The position numbers and the translations under genes are program-made. A stretch of DNA of 5,119 nucleotides from positions 1-5,119 of the forward strand of contig CALJUI010000364.1 of the NCBI GenBank assembly GCA_937975735.1. Direction: 5' to 3'. The DNA is from an uncultured Rubrivivax sp. (GTDB lineage Bacteria; Pseudomonadota; Gammaproteobacteria; Burkholderiales; Burkholderiaceae_C). Under the pieces are notes generated by a model. It made no database searches. It had not been told where the DNA came from and saw nothing but the letters and a program-made list of their open reading frames with translations. Position 1 is the stretch's first letter; every line of letters starts with the position of its first letter. Below are positions 1 through 5,119 of the stretch, piece by piece.

Positions 1-315
1 CGCGACGGGCGCCACGCGCCGTTGACTGCGCGCTGGGCGCTGACCCAGTCGTCCCCGGCCGGCGATCCCGCCGAGCTGCGCGCGCGGCTCGATGCCGACC
101 CGAAGGATCACGAGGCCCGCTTCGCGCTGGCCGCGCTGCACGCCCACCGCGGCGCCTTCGCCGAGGCCTTCGCCGAACTGCTCGAGGTCGTCCAGCGCGA
201 CCGCGCCGAGGCGCGTGAACGCGCCCGCGCCCAGCTCGTCGACTGGTTCCGCCTCTGCCCCGATCAGGCCGCGGTCGACCGCGGCCGGCGCCTGCTCGGC
301 ATGTACCTCAACTGA
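1..315 (+). CDS. ybbN: Thioredoxin-like co-chaperone (chaperedoxin), C-terminal TPR part; 5' end lies outside the window
   Basis: The frame is open from the left edge and ends in TGA at 313-315, so 104 C-terminal residues are visible and the true start is upstream. The visible part matches the C-terminal helical (TPR_20-like) region of YbbN/CnoX proteins: a helix beginning PAELRARLDADPKDHEARF, then a helix pair LAALHAHRGAFAEAFAELLE, the segment VVQRDR, and a last helix ending DRGRRLLGMYLN. In the known family an N-terminal thioredoxin fold, often lacking a working CXXC, precedes these repeats; the protein holds unfolding clients during oxidative (chlorine) stress and passes them to chaperones in the cytoplasm. 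The thioredoxin domain is not in the window, so the assignment rests on the C-terminal pattern alone. A TTG at 22 is open in this frame but sits within the repeat region and is probably not the start. gloA follows after 16 bp, suggesting co-transcription. Confidence 0.72.
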   Translation, partial: RDGRHAPLTARWALTQSSPAGDPAELRARLDADPKDHEARFALAALHAHRGAFAEAFAELLEVVQRDRAEARERARAQLVDWFRLCPDQAAVDRGRRLLGMYLN

Positions 316-331
316 CGCTGCAATTACCACC

Positions 332-730
332 ATGCGACTGCTCCACACGATGATCCGGGTCGGCGACCTGAAGCGCTCGATTCACTTCTACACCCAGGTG
401 CTCGGCATGACATTGCTGCGCACCACCGAGCGGCCCGACCAGAAGTACGACCTCGCCTTCGTCGGCTACGGCAAGAACCCCGAGCATGCCGAGATCGAGC
501 TGACCTACAACTACGGCGTCGACCGCTACGAGGTCGGCACCGGCTTCGGCCACATCGCGCTCGGCGTCGACGACGTGAAGGCGACCTGCGATGCACTGCG
601 CGACAAGGCCGTCGCGCTCGGCGGCGCGATCACCCGCGAGCCGGGGCCGGTCAAGGGCGGCAGCACGGTGATCGCCTTCATCACCGACCCCGACGGCTAC
701 AAGATCGAGCTGATCCAGCGCGGCGCCTGA
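332..730 (+). CDS. gloA: Lactoylglutathione lyase (glyoxalase I)
   Basis: This 132-residue protein closely resembles E. coli GloA (135 aa), starting MRLLHTMIRVGDLKRSI and containing FYTQVLGM, IELTYNYGVD, GFGHIALGVDD, PGPVKGG and DPDGYKIELIQ. The enzyme isomerises the hemithioacetal of methylglyoxal and glutathione to S-lactoylglutathione, the first step of methylglyoxal detoxification in the cytoplasm. The four metal ligands of the family are all present: His5, Glu56, His74 and Glu126. The last is Glu122 in E. coli; a four-residue insertion around residues 92-97 shifts it here. The ATG at 332 is chosen because the protein then begins exactly like GloA; a longer frame open from 92 is an out-of-frame shadow of the upstream gene. 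There is no clear Shine-Dalgarno sequence in front, so translation may depend on coupling to the ybbN-like gene 16 bp upstream. The ligand spacing suggests the Ni/Co-type bacterial class, but that is inference. Confidence 0.97.
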   Translation: MRLLHTMIRVGDLKRSIHFYTQVLGMTLLRTTERPDQKYDLAFVGYGKNPEHAEIELTYNYGVDRYEVGTGFGHIALGVDDVKATCDALRDKAVALGGAITREPGPVKGGSTVIAFITDPDGYKIELIQRGA

Positions 731-737
731 GACCAGC

Positions 738-1382
738 GTGTACCAGCCGCGCCACTTCGCGCAGGACGACCCGCAGGCGCTGCGCGCGCTGCTCGACGCC
801 CATCCGTTCGCGACGCTGGTCAGCACCGGCGAAGGCGGCCTGACCGCGGACCACCTGCCGTTCGTGTTCGACCCCGACGACGGGCCGCAGGGCGCGCTGC
901 ACGGCCATGTCGCGCGCGCCAATCCGGTCTGGCAGCGTGCCGACGGCCAGCCGGTGCTGGCGGTGTTCCAGGGCCTGCAGGCCTACGTGTCGCCGAACTG
1001 GTACCCGTCGAAGGCCGAGCACCACAAGGTCGTGCCGACCTGGAACTACACGGTCGTGCACGCGCACGGCGTGCTGCGCGCGGTGACCGATGCCGACTGG
1101 CTGCGCAGCCTGGTCGGCCGCCTGACCACGCGCCACGAGGCCGGCCGCGAGCGGCCGTGGTCGATTGACGAAGCGCCGCCGGACTACCTCGCGCAGATGC
1201 TCAAGGCGATCGTCGGCGTGCGCATCGAGCTCACGCAGCTGGTCGGCAAGTGGAAGCTGAGCCAGAACCGCAGCGAGGCCGACCGCGCCGGCGTCGCCGA
1301 CGGTCTCGCCGCCGACGGTGCCGAAGCGATGGCCGCGCTGATCAGGCCCGCAGTGCGCCCGCCGCCCGGGCCAGCGCGGTGA
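738..1382 (+). CDS. PaiB-family FMN-binding protein (putative negative transcriptional regulator)
   Basis: The 214-residue product has the full set of PaiB-family blocks: MYQPRHFAQDD at the N-terminus, HPFATLVST (22-30), DHLPFVFD (38-45), GHVARANPVW (56-65), VLAVFQGLQAYVSPNWYPSK (73-92), VPTWNYTVVHAHG (99-111) and the C-terminal QLVGKWKLSQNRS (167-179). The fold is a split-barrel FMN-binding domain. The family is named for Bacillus PaiB (about 207 aa), linked to repression of sporulation and protease genes, but no DNA-binding domain is visible and the role in proteobacteria is unclear. The start is GTG at 738, because the family motif MYxPxHF begins there and no ATG is near. It lies 7 bp after the gloA stop with no strong Shine-Dalgarno, fitting an operon with gloA. 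The last 13 codons, including a proline-rich tail (PAVRPPPGPAR), run antisense into the 3' end of eda. Confidence 0.93.
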   Translation: MYQPRHFAQDDPQALRALLDAHPFATLVSTGEGGLTADHLPFVFDPDDGPQGALHGHVARANPVWQRADGQPVLAVFQGLQAYVSPNWYPSKAEHHKVVPTWNYTVVHAHGVLRAVTDADWLRSLVGRLTTRHEAGRERPWSIDEAPPDYLAQMLKAIVGVRIELTQLVGKWKLSQNRSEADRAGVADGLAADGAEAMAALIRPAVRPPPGPAR

Positions 1383-1968
1383 TGCGCGCCCAGTCGCCGT
1401 TGGCGACGGCATCGGCCGGGGTCAGCCACGAGCCGCCGCAGACGAGCACGTTGGGCAAAGCCAGGTAGGACGGTGCCGTATCGACCGTCAGCCCGCCCGT
1501 CGGGCAGAAGGCGACGTCGGCGAACGGCCCGGCCAGCGCCTTGAGCATCGGCAGCCCGCCGGCGGCCGCCGCCGGGAAGAACTTCAGGAAGTCATGGCCG
1601 TCGTCCTGCGCCGCCATCACCTCGCCCGCGGTCGCCACGCCCGGCAGCAGCGGCAGGCCGCGTTCGCGGCAGGCCCGCCCGATCGCCGCGGTGTAGCCGG
1701 GGCTGACGCCGAACACGCAGCCCGCGTCGCGCGCGGCCTGGACGTCGGCCGGCGTGCGCAGCGTGCCGGCGCCGACGATCGCCTGCGGCACCGCGCGGGC
1801 GATCGCCGCCATCGCCTTCAAGGCCACCGGCGTGCGCAGCGTGATCTCGAGCACCCGCACGCCGCCGGCGACGAGCGCCTCGGCGAGCGGGACCGCGTCG
1901 TCCAGCCGGTCGATGACGATGACCGGGATCACCGGGCCGTACTCGGCCAGCGTGCGGGGATTCATCAT
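1342..1968 (-). CDS. eda: 2-dehydro-3-deoxy-phosphogluconate (KDPG) aldolase
   Basis: The 208-residue product is a class I (Schiff-base) aldolase of the KDPG/KHG family, close in length to E. coli Eda (213 aa). It cleaves 2-keto-3-deoxy-6-phosphogluconate to pyruvate and glyceraldehyde-3-phosphate, the last step of the Entner-Doudoroff pathway. Diagnostic segments are GPVIPVIVID (11-20), VRVLEITLRTP (37-47) with Glu41 as the likely general acid/base and Arg45, AIVGAGTL (63-70), GVSPGY (87-92), LPGVAT (108-113), FLKFFPA (127-133) with Lys129 as the Schiff-base lysine, and FCPTGGL (154-160) in the phosphate-binding region. The start ATG at 1968 is preceded by AAGGAG six bases upstream; a second ATG follows immediately (1965), so the N-terminus could be one residue shorter. 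The gene lies 11 bp after edd and should share its mRNA. Its 3' end overlaps the convergent PaiB-like gene by 41 bp. The same frame stays open far upstream across edd, but that is a shadow. Confidence 0.97.
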   Translation of the reverse strand: MMNPRTLAEYGPVIPVIVIDRLDDAVPLAEALVAGGVRVLEITLRTPVALKAMAAIARAVPQAIVGAGTLRTPADVQAARDAGCVFGVSPGYTAAIGRACRERGLPLLPGVATAGEVMAAQDDGHDFLKFFPAAAAGGLPMLKALAGPFADVAFCPTGGLTVDTAPSYLALPNVLVCGGSWLTPADAVANGDWARITALARAAGALRA

Positions 1969-1974
1969 GGTGTT

Positions 1975-1982
1975 CTCCTTCA
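1975..1982 (-). promoter_or_regulatory. eda ribosome binding site merged with the edd stop codon
   Basis: On the minus strand the sequence TGAAGGAG contains both the edd stop codon (TGA, 1982-1980) and a near-perfect Shine-Dalgarno AAGGAG (1980-1975), sharing one base, followed by six bases and the eda ATG. This fixes the eda start and suggests that ribosomes ending edd can re-initiate on eda, keeping the two enzymes in step. It is the strongest Shine-Dalgarno I see in the window. Confidence 0.88.
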
Positions 1983-3797
1983 CAGCCAGGTCACCGCGCC
2001 CTGCTCGGCCGCCGTCACCTGTCGGCGCATGCCGGCGAACAACTCGCGGCCCAGGCCATGGCCGTTGCTCTGGACCTGCGCCGGGTCGATCGTCGCCGGC
2101 TCGCGCGCCGCCCATTCGGCCGGGTCGACGAGCGCATCGAGCGTGCCCGCGACCGCATCGAGCCGCATCCGGTCGCCGTCGCGCACGAGCGCCAGTGGCC
2201 CACCGGCCAGCGCCTCGGGGCTGACGTGGATCGCCGCCGGCACCTTGCCCGACGCGCCGCTCATGCGACCGTCGGTCACCAGCGCGACGCGCTGCCCCTT
2301 CCCCTGCAGCACGGCCAGCGGCGGCGTCAGCTTGTGGAGCTCGGGCATGCCGTTGGCACGCGGACCCTGGAAGCGCACGACGGCGATCACGTCGCCGACC
2401 AACTCGCCGTCGCGGAACGCCGCGAGCAGCGCCTCCTGGCTGTCGAACACGCGCGCCGGCGCCTCGATCACGTGCCGGTCCTCGGGCACCGCCGAGACCT
2501 TGATCACCGCGCGGCCGAGGTTGCCCTCTAGCAGGCGCAGGCCGCCGGTCGGCGAGAACGGCGTCGCGGCGACGCGCAGCACGCTGCTGTCGCCGCTGTC
2601 GGCCGGCAGCGCACTCCAGCGCAACCGGTCCTCCTGCCACCGGGGCTGGCGCGTGTAGGCGGCCAGGCCGCCTTCGGCCACCGTCGTCACGTCGGCGTGC
2701 AGGCAGCCGGCATCGATCAGCTCGCGCAGCACGAAGCCCGGGCCGCCGGCGGCCTGGAACTGGTTCACGTCGGCGCTGCCGTTCGGGTAGACGCGGGCCA
2801 GCAGCGGCACCGCGGCCGACAACTCGGCGAAGTCGCTCCAGTCGATCACGATGCCGGCCGCCCGGGCCACCGCGACCCAGTGGATCAGGTGGTTGGTGGA
2901 GCCGCCGGTGGCCAGCAGCGCGACCATCGCGTTGACGATCACGCGCTCGTCGACGAGCCGGCCGATCGGCGTGAAGCGCGGCCCGCCGGGTCGGATGGCG
3001 AGCACGGTGCGCAGCGCTTCGCGCGTCAGCGCCTCGCGCAGGCCATCGTGCGGGTGCACGAAGGCGGTGCCCGGCACGTGCAGTCCCATCGCCTCGAGCA
3101 GCATCTGGTTGCTGTTCGCGGTGCCGTAGAAGGTGCAGGTGCCCGGGCCATGGTAGGCCGCGCTCTCCGCGCGCAGCAGCTCGTCGCGCCCGACCTGGCC
3201 CTGCGCCGCACGCTCGCGCACCTTGGCCTTGTCGCTGTTGGACAGGCCCGAGCTCATCGGCCCGGCGGGCACGAAGACGCAGGGCAGATGGCCGAAGTGC
3301 AGCGCGCCGATCAGCAGCCCGGGCACGATCTTGTCGCACACGCCGAGCAGCAGCGCGCCGTCGAAGACGTCGTGCGACAGTGCGACCGCAGTGGCCATGC
3401 CGATCGTGTCGCGCGAGAACAGGCTCAGCTCCATGCCCGGCTGGCCTTGCGTGACGCCGTCGCACATCGCCGGCACGCCGCCGGCCACCTGCACCGTCGC
3501 GCCGTGGCGCCCGGCCTCGTCGCGCAGGATCGCCGGATAGGCTTCGAAGGGCTGATGCGCCGACAGCATGTCGTTGTAGGCCGTCACGACGCCGATGTTC
3601 GGCGCGCGCTCGACGGTCACGCGCAGCTTGTCGTTGGTCGGCAGCGCCGCGAACGCGTGCGCGACGTTGGCGCAGCCCAGCCGCTCGGCACCGCGCGGCC
3701 GCTCGCTCCAGGCATCGATCCGGGCGAGGTAGTCGCTGCGGCCGTCGGCGCTGCGCCGGCGGATCCGCTCGGTGACGGCAAGGACGGCGGGCTTCAT
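1980..3797 (-). CDS. edd: 6-phosphogluconate dehydratase
   Basis: The 605-residue product matches E. coli Edd (603 aa) along its full length and belongs to the IlvD/Edd family of [4Fe-4S] dehydratases. It converts 6-phosphogluconate to KDPG, the first committed step of the Entner-Doudoroff pathway. Visible family blocks include YNDMLSAHQPFEAYP (74-88), VAGGVPAMCDGVTQGQPGME (104-123), FDGALLLGVCDKIVPG (145-160), PGTCTFYGTANSNQM (218-232), LLATGGSTNH (294-303), FQAAGGPG (347-354), GNLGRAVIK (425-433), NGMPELHKL (482-490) and LVTDGRMSGASGKVPAAIHV (506-525). Cys112, Cys154 and Cys221 sit in the conserved motifs and are the likely cluster ligands. The start at 3797 is chosen because MKPAVLAVTERI aligns with the E. 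coli N-terminus; the upstream extension of the frame does not. No Shine-Dalgarno precedes this ATG. Transcription is probably driven by the promoter-operator at 3831-3859, and eda follows directly. Confidence 0.98.
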   Translation of the reverse strand: MKPAVLAVTERIRRRSADGRSDYLARIDAWSERPRGAERLGCANVAHAFAALPTNDKLRVTVERAPNIGVVTAYNDMLSAHQPFEAYPAILRDEAGRHGATVQVAGGVPAMCDGVTQGQPGMELSLFSRDTIGMATAVALSHDVFDGALLLGVCDKIVPGLLIGALHFGHLPCVFVPAGPMSSGLSNSDKAKVRERAAQGQVGRDELLRAESAAYHGPGTCTFYGTANSNQMLLEAMGLHVPGTAFVHPHDGLREALTREALRTVLAIRPGGPRFTPIGRLVDERVIVNAMVALLATGGSTNHLIHWVAVARAAGIVIDWSDFAELSAAVPLLARVYPNGSADVNQFQAAGGPGFVLRELIDAGCLHADVTTVAEGGLAAYTRQPRWQEDRLRWSALPADSGDSSVLRVAATPFSPTGGLRLLEGNLGRAVIKVSAVPEDRHVIEAPARVFDSQEALLAAFRDGELVGDVIAVVRFQGPRANGMPELHKLTPPLAVLQGKGQRVALVTDGRMSGASGKVPAAIHVSPEALAGGPLALVRDGDRMRLDAVAGTLDALVDPAEWAAREPATIDPAQVQSNGHGLGRELFAGMRRQVTAAEQGAVTWL

Positions 3798-3823
3798 GAG
3801 ACGGTCGGTGCGTTGGTAACCAT
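3794..3823 (-). CDS. Possible nine-codon leader peptide overlapping the edd start (ATGA)
   Basis: A short minus-strand frame begins with ATG at 3823-3821 and encodes MVTNAPTVS, then ends in TGA at 3796-3794. The stop overlaps the edd start codon as ATGA. The frame is +1 relative to edd. The predicted transcription start from the promoter at 3831-3859 lies at about 3824-3823, so the message could begin at or one base before this ATG, making it a leaderless start. Edd has no Shine-Dalgarno sequence of its own, so translation coupled from this mini-frame would explain how edd is initiated. There is no run of codons for one amino acid and no visible attenuator, so a sensing role is unsupported. 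A frame this short can arise by chance; its position is the only argument for it. Confidence 0.35.
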   Translation of the reverse strand: MVTNAPTVS

Positions 3824-3830
3824 GGCACAG

Positions 3831-3859
3831 ATTCTCAAGTAACTTGGTTACAAGGTCAA
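3831..3859 (-). promoter_or_regulatory. Predicted sigma70-type promoter of edd-eda
   Basis: On the minus strand, TTGACC (3859-3854, five of six matches to the -35 consensus) is followed by exactly 17 bp and then GAGAAT (3836-3831, four of six matches to the -10 consensus). It points towards edd, with the expected transcript start about seven bases beyond the -10, near 3824-3823, giving a 5' leader of about 26 bases. The stretch is clearly richer in A and T than the surrounding genes, as expected for a promoter in a GC-rich genome. The whole spacer is occupied by a palindromic operator. Confidence 0.65.
3837..3853 (-). promoter_or_regulatory. Palindromic operator in the edd promoter spacer, HexR-like
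   Basis: The minus-strand sequence TTGTAACCAAGTTACTT has a perfect inverted repeat GTAAC-CAA-GTTAC centred at 3845. It agrees at 12 of 17 positions with the HexR palindrome as I recall it (TTGTAATTAAATTACAA); the left half-site is nearly complete and the right half-site loses its last two bases. HexR is an RpiR-family repressor that is released by KDPG, the intermediate made by Edd and used by Eda, and it controls edd-eda in several proteobacteria. A site between -35 and -10 would block RNA polymerase directly. A GntR-type (LacI-family) gluconate repressor is the main alternative, as its operators also contain GTTAC/GTAAC halves. No regulator gene is in the window. Confidence 0.6.
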
Positions 3860-3892
3860 CCCTGGGACCCGGATGCGCCATCATCGAAGCGC

Positions 3893-4594
3893 ATGACCGC
3901 TGCCGCCAACCAACGCCCCGACGCCGAGTGCGCCCTGCTGCGCCGTACCCGCACGCAGTGGGGCGGCGGTGGCGACCTGTGGGTGTTCGGCTACGCATCG
4001 CTGATCTGGCGCCCCGAGTTCCACGCCGTCGAGCAGCGGCCGGCACTGGTGCACGGTTGGCACCGCGCGCTGCGGATGCGCTCGCGGGTCAACCGGGGGA
4101 CGCCCGAGCGCCCGGGGCTGGTGTTCGCGCTGCTGTCGGGCGGCGCCTGCCGGGGCGTCGTCTACCGCATTGCGCAGGCCGACACCGAGGCCGAACTCGA
4201 CCGGCTGTGGCGACGCGAGATGCCGAATCCGGTCTACGACCCCCGATGGCTGCCCTGCCGGACGCCGCAGGGCGTGGTGCCGGCGCTGGCCTTCACGCTG
4301 CCGCGGCGCAGCGACGCCCACCTGGGGCGGCTGCCCGATGCGCAGATGATCGACATCCTGCGCCATGCCCGCGGCCGCTACGGCACGACGCTGCACTACC
4401 TCGCGGAGACCGCGCAGGCGCTGCGCGAGCGCGGCATCCGCGACCGCGAGATCGAGCGCCTGATGGCGCTGGCCGCGCGCGAAGGCCTGCTTCAGGCGAC
4501 GCCGGCCGCGGCCCGCGCCGCCGCCAGGTCGGCCTCGGTGTCGACGTCCATCAGCACGCCGGGATCGTCGACCTCGACGCCGACCGCCGGGTAG
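3893..4594 (+). CDS. chaC: ChaC-like gamma-glutamylcyclotransferase (glutathione-specific)
   Basis: The 233-residue product carries the ChaC fold signature: the substrate loop VFGYASLIWRPEF (31-43), VHGWHRALRMRSRVNRGTPE (53-72), GLVFALLSGGACRGVVYRI (75-93) and LDRLWRREM (102-110), in which Glu109 is the likely catalytic acid/base. Known ChaC enzymes split glutathione in the cytoplasm into 5-oxoproline and Cys-Gly. The domain core ends near residue 200 (REGLLQA). The last roughly 33 residues are low-complexity Ala/Ser/Thr and are read antisense to the 3' end of the next gene, so they are probably not part of the fold. ATG 3893 gives a plausible 28-residue lead-in, but the Shine-Dalgarno is weak (GAAG only three bases away), so the start is less certain than the domain. 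The gene diverges from edd, so the operator between them could also affect it; I see no convincing promoter of its own. Confidence 0.9.
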   Translation: MTAAANQRPDAECALLRRTRTQWGGGGDLWVFGYASLIWRPEFHAVEQRPALVHGWHRALRMRSRVNRGTPERPGLVFALLSGGACRGVVYRIAQADTEAELDRLWRREMPNPVYDPRWLPCRTPQGVVPALAFTLPRRSDAHLGRLPDAQMIDILRHARGRYGTTLHYLAETAQALRERGIRDREIERLMALAAREGLLQATPAAARAAARSASVSTSISTPGSSTSTPTAG

Positions 4595-5085
4595 CGGGCG
4601 ATCAGCCGGCGCGCGCCTTCGTCGCCGGACAGGCCGATCAGCTCCGAGTACAGCTCGGCGCCGAAGCCGACCGGGTGGCCGCGGCGCCCGAGGTGCTGCG
4701 CGTAGGCCACCGGATGGTCGGCCAGCGCGTCGGCCACCGCGTCGATCGAGCCGGGGCGGATCAGGGGCATGTCGCCGGGCAGGATCAGCCAGCCCGCGGC
4801 GTCGGCGGTGGCGGAGACGCCGGCGGCGATCGAATGGCCCATGCCGCGCGCCGCCTCGGCGTCGGACAGCAGCACGGTGTCGCGCGTGGCGATCCAGCGC
4901 GCGGCTTCGCCGGCCAGCGGCGCCGTCGTCACCACGACGACCGGAGAGCGTGTCTCCAGCGCATGGCGCAACGTGCCTCCGAGCACGGTGCCGGGGCCGA
5001 AGGCTTGCGCCAGCTTGTGGCTGCTGCCGCCGAAACGGCTGCCCTGGCCCGCGGCGAGCACGACGATGGTCGGTCGCGTGGACAT
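4492..5085 (-). CDS. MobA-like NTP transferase, probable molybdenum cofactor cytidylyltransferase type
   Basis: The 197-residue product has the MobA-like (NTP_transf_3) nucleotidyltransferase pattern. The nucleotide-binding loop is VVLAAGQGSRFGG (8-20) with Lys24 just after it. Then come GMGHSIAAGV (81-90), the metal-binding LPGDMPLI (102-109) with Asp105, GRRGHPVGFG (133-142), SGDEGARRLI (153-162) and the C-terminal LMDVDTEADL (178-187). The combination GRRGHPVGF plus DEGARRL is typical of the MocA/coxL-associated branch, which adds CMP to molybdopterin for xanthine-dehydrogenase-type enzymes; MobA adds GMP. No molybdoenzyme gene is in the window, so the substrate is uncertain. The second residue of the usual GMGxS motif region is intact, but His84 is unusual. 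ATG 5085 places the loop at the normal distance from the N-terminus; AGGA lies four bases upstream (5093-5090). The gene converges on and overlaps the chaC-like gene by 103 bp. Confidence 0.9.
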   Translation of the reverse strand: MSTRPTIVVLAAGQGSRFGGSSHKLAQAFGPGTVLGGTLRHALETRSPVVVVTTAPLAGEAARWIATRDTVLLSDAEAARGMGHSIAAGVSATADAAGWLILPGDMPLIRPGSIDAVADALADHPVAYAQHLGRRGHPVGFGAELYSELIGLSGDEGARRLIARYPAVGVEVDDPGVLMDVDTEADLAAARAAAGVA

Positions 5086-5119
5086 CTGATCCTGGCCTCT
5101 TGCGGTCCTGTGGCGCGTT

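Noticed and set aside
92..331. An N-terminal extension of gloA from an ATG at 92.
   Set aside because: The extension is out-of-frame reading of the ybbN-like gene (Arg/Ser/Pro-rich), while the ATG at 332 gives the exact family N-terminus.
681..1412. A 243-codon minus-strand frame opposite the PaiB-like gene.
   Set aside because: No family motifs; the plus strand here encodes a conserved protein with all PaiB blocks.
1594..2658. A 354-codon plus-strand frame across eda and the 3' end of edd.
   Set aside because: The composition is low complexity and changes with the underlying genes; both opposite genes are well-supported enzymes, so this is a shadow.
1969..3828. The eda reading frame stays open upstream across nearly the whole of edd, suggesting an 828-residue fusion protein.
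   Set aside because: The upstream part is Arg/Ala-rich with no recognisable domain, the edd frame on the same strand encodes a full-length conserved enzyme, and eda has its own strong ribosome binding site. It is a GC-driven shadow.
2697..3842. A 381-codon open frame on the plus strand, antisense to edd.
   Set aside because: Its translation is rich in His, Arg, Ala and Val with no domain pattern, as expected opposite a high-GC gene. It has no promoter or ribosome binding site that I can see.
3839..3851. The GTAAC-N3-GTTAC inverted repeat as a transcription terminator.
   Set aside because: The stem is only five A/T-containing pairs with a three-base loop, has no following T-run, and lies at the gene starts rather than the ends, so an operator is more likely.
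3881..4396. A 171-codon minus-strand frame opposite the chaC-like gene.
   Set aside because: No recognisable motif and Arg/Ala/Gln-rich composition, while the opposite strand has the ChaC signature.

Overview
The window is very GC-rich and gene-dense, with almost no intergenic DNA. Gene content (ybbN-like, gloA, a PaiB-like FMN protein, edd-eda, a ChaC-like enzyme and a MobA/MocA-like nucleotidyltransferase) and codon use suggest a chromosomal core region of a high-GC proteobacterium. A betaproteobacterium of the Burkholderiales is my best guess; that placement is inference. I see no mobile elements, RNA genes, CRISPR arrays or prophage traces.

Layout: (1) Positions 1-1382, plus strand, hold a tight run of three genes: the 3' end of a thioredoxin/TPR chaperedoxin (ybbN/cnoX type), gloA (glyoxalase I) and a PaiB-like FMN-binding protein started by GTG. 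(2) Positions 1342-3797, minus strand, hold edd-eda, the two signature enzymes of the Entner-Doudoroff pathway. Edd dehydrates 6-phosphogluconate to KDPG and Eda splits KDPG into pyruvate and glyceraldehyde-3-phosphate. The genes are 11 bp apart, and the edd stop codon is merged with the eda ribosome binding site. (3) The only real intergenic region (3798-3892) is a divergent control region. It carries a good sigma70-type promoter for edd-eda whose 17-bp spacer is exactly filled by an imperfect palindrome resembling HexR operators. (4) Positions 3893-4594, plus strand, hold a ChaC-like gamma-glutamylcyclotransferase. (5) Positions 4492-5085, minus strand, hold a MobA-like NTP transferase of the MocA type.

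Both convergent gene pairs overlap tail to tail (41 bp for paiB-like/eda, 103 bp for chaC-like/mocA-like), and in each pair the plus-strand gene ends in a low-complexity tail read antisense to its neighbour. No intrinsic terminator is visible at either junction. The most interesting site is the edd leader: the predicted transcription start falls at or next to the ATG of a nine-codon reading frame whose stop overlaps the edd start codon (ATGA), while edd itself has no Shine-Dalgarno sequence. The long extra open frames antisense to edd and in the eda frame across edd are GC-driven shadows. The window looks like ordinary central metabolism with an unusual control region; I found no evidence of a new multi-gene system.
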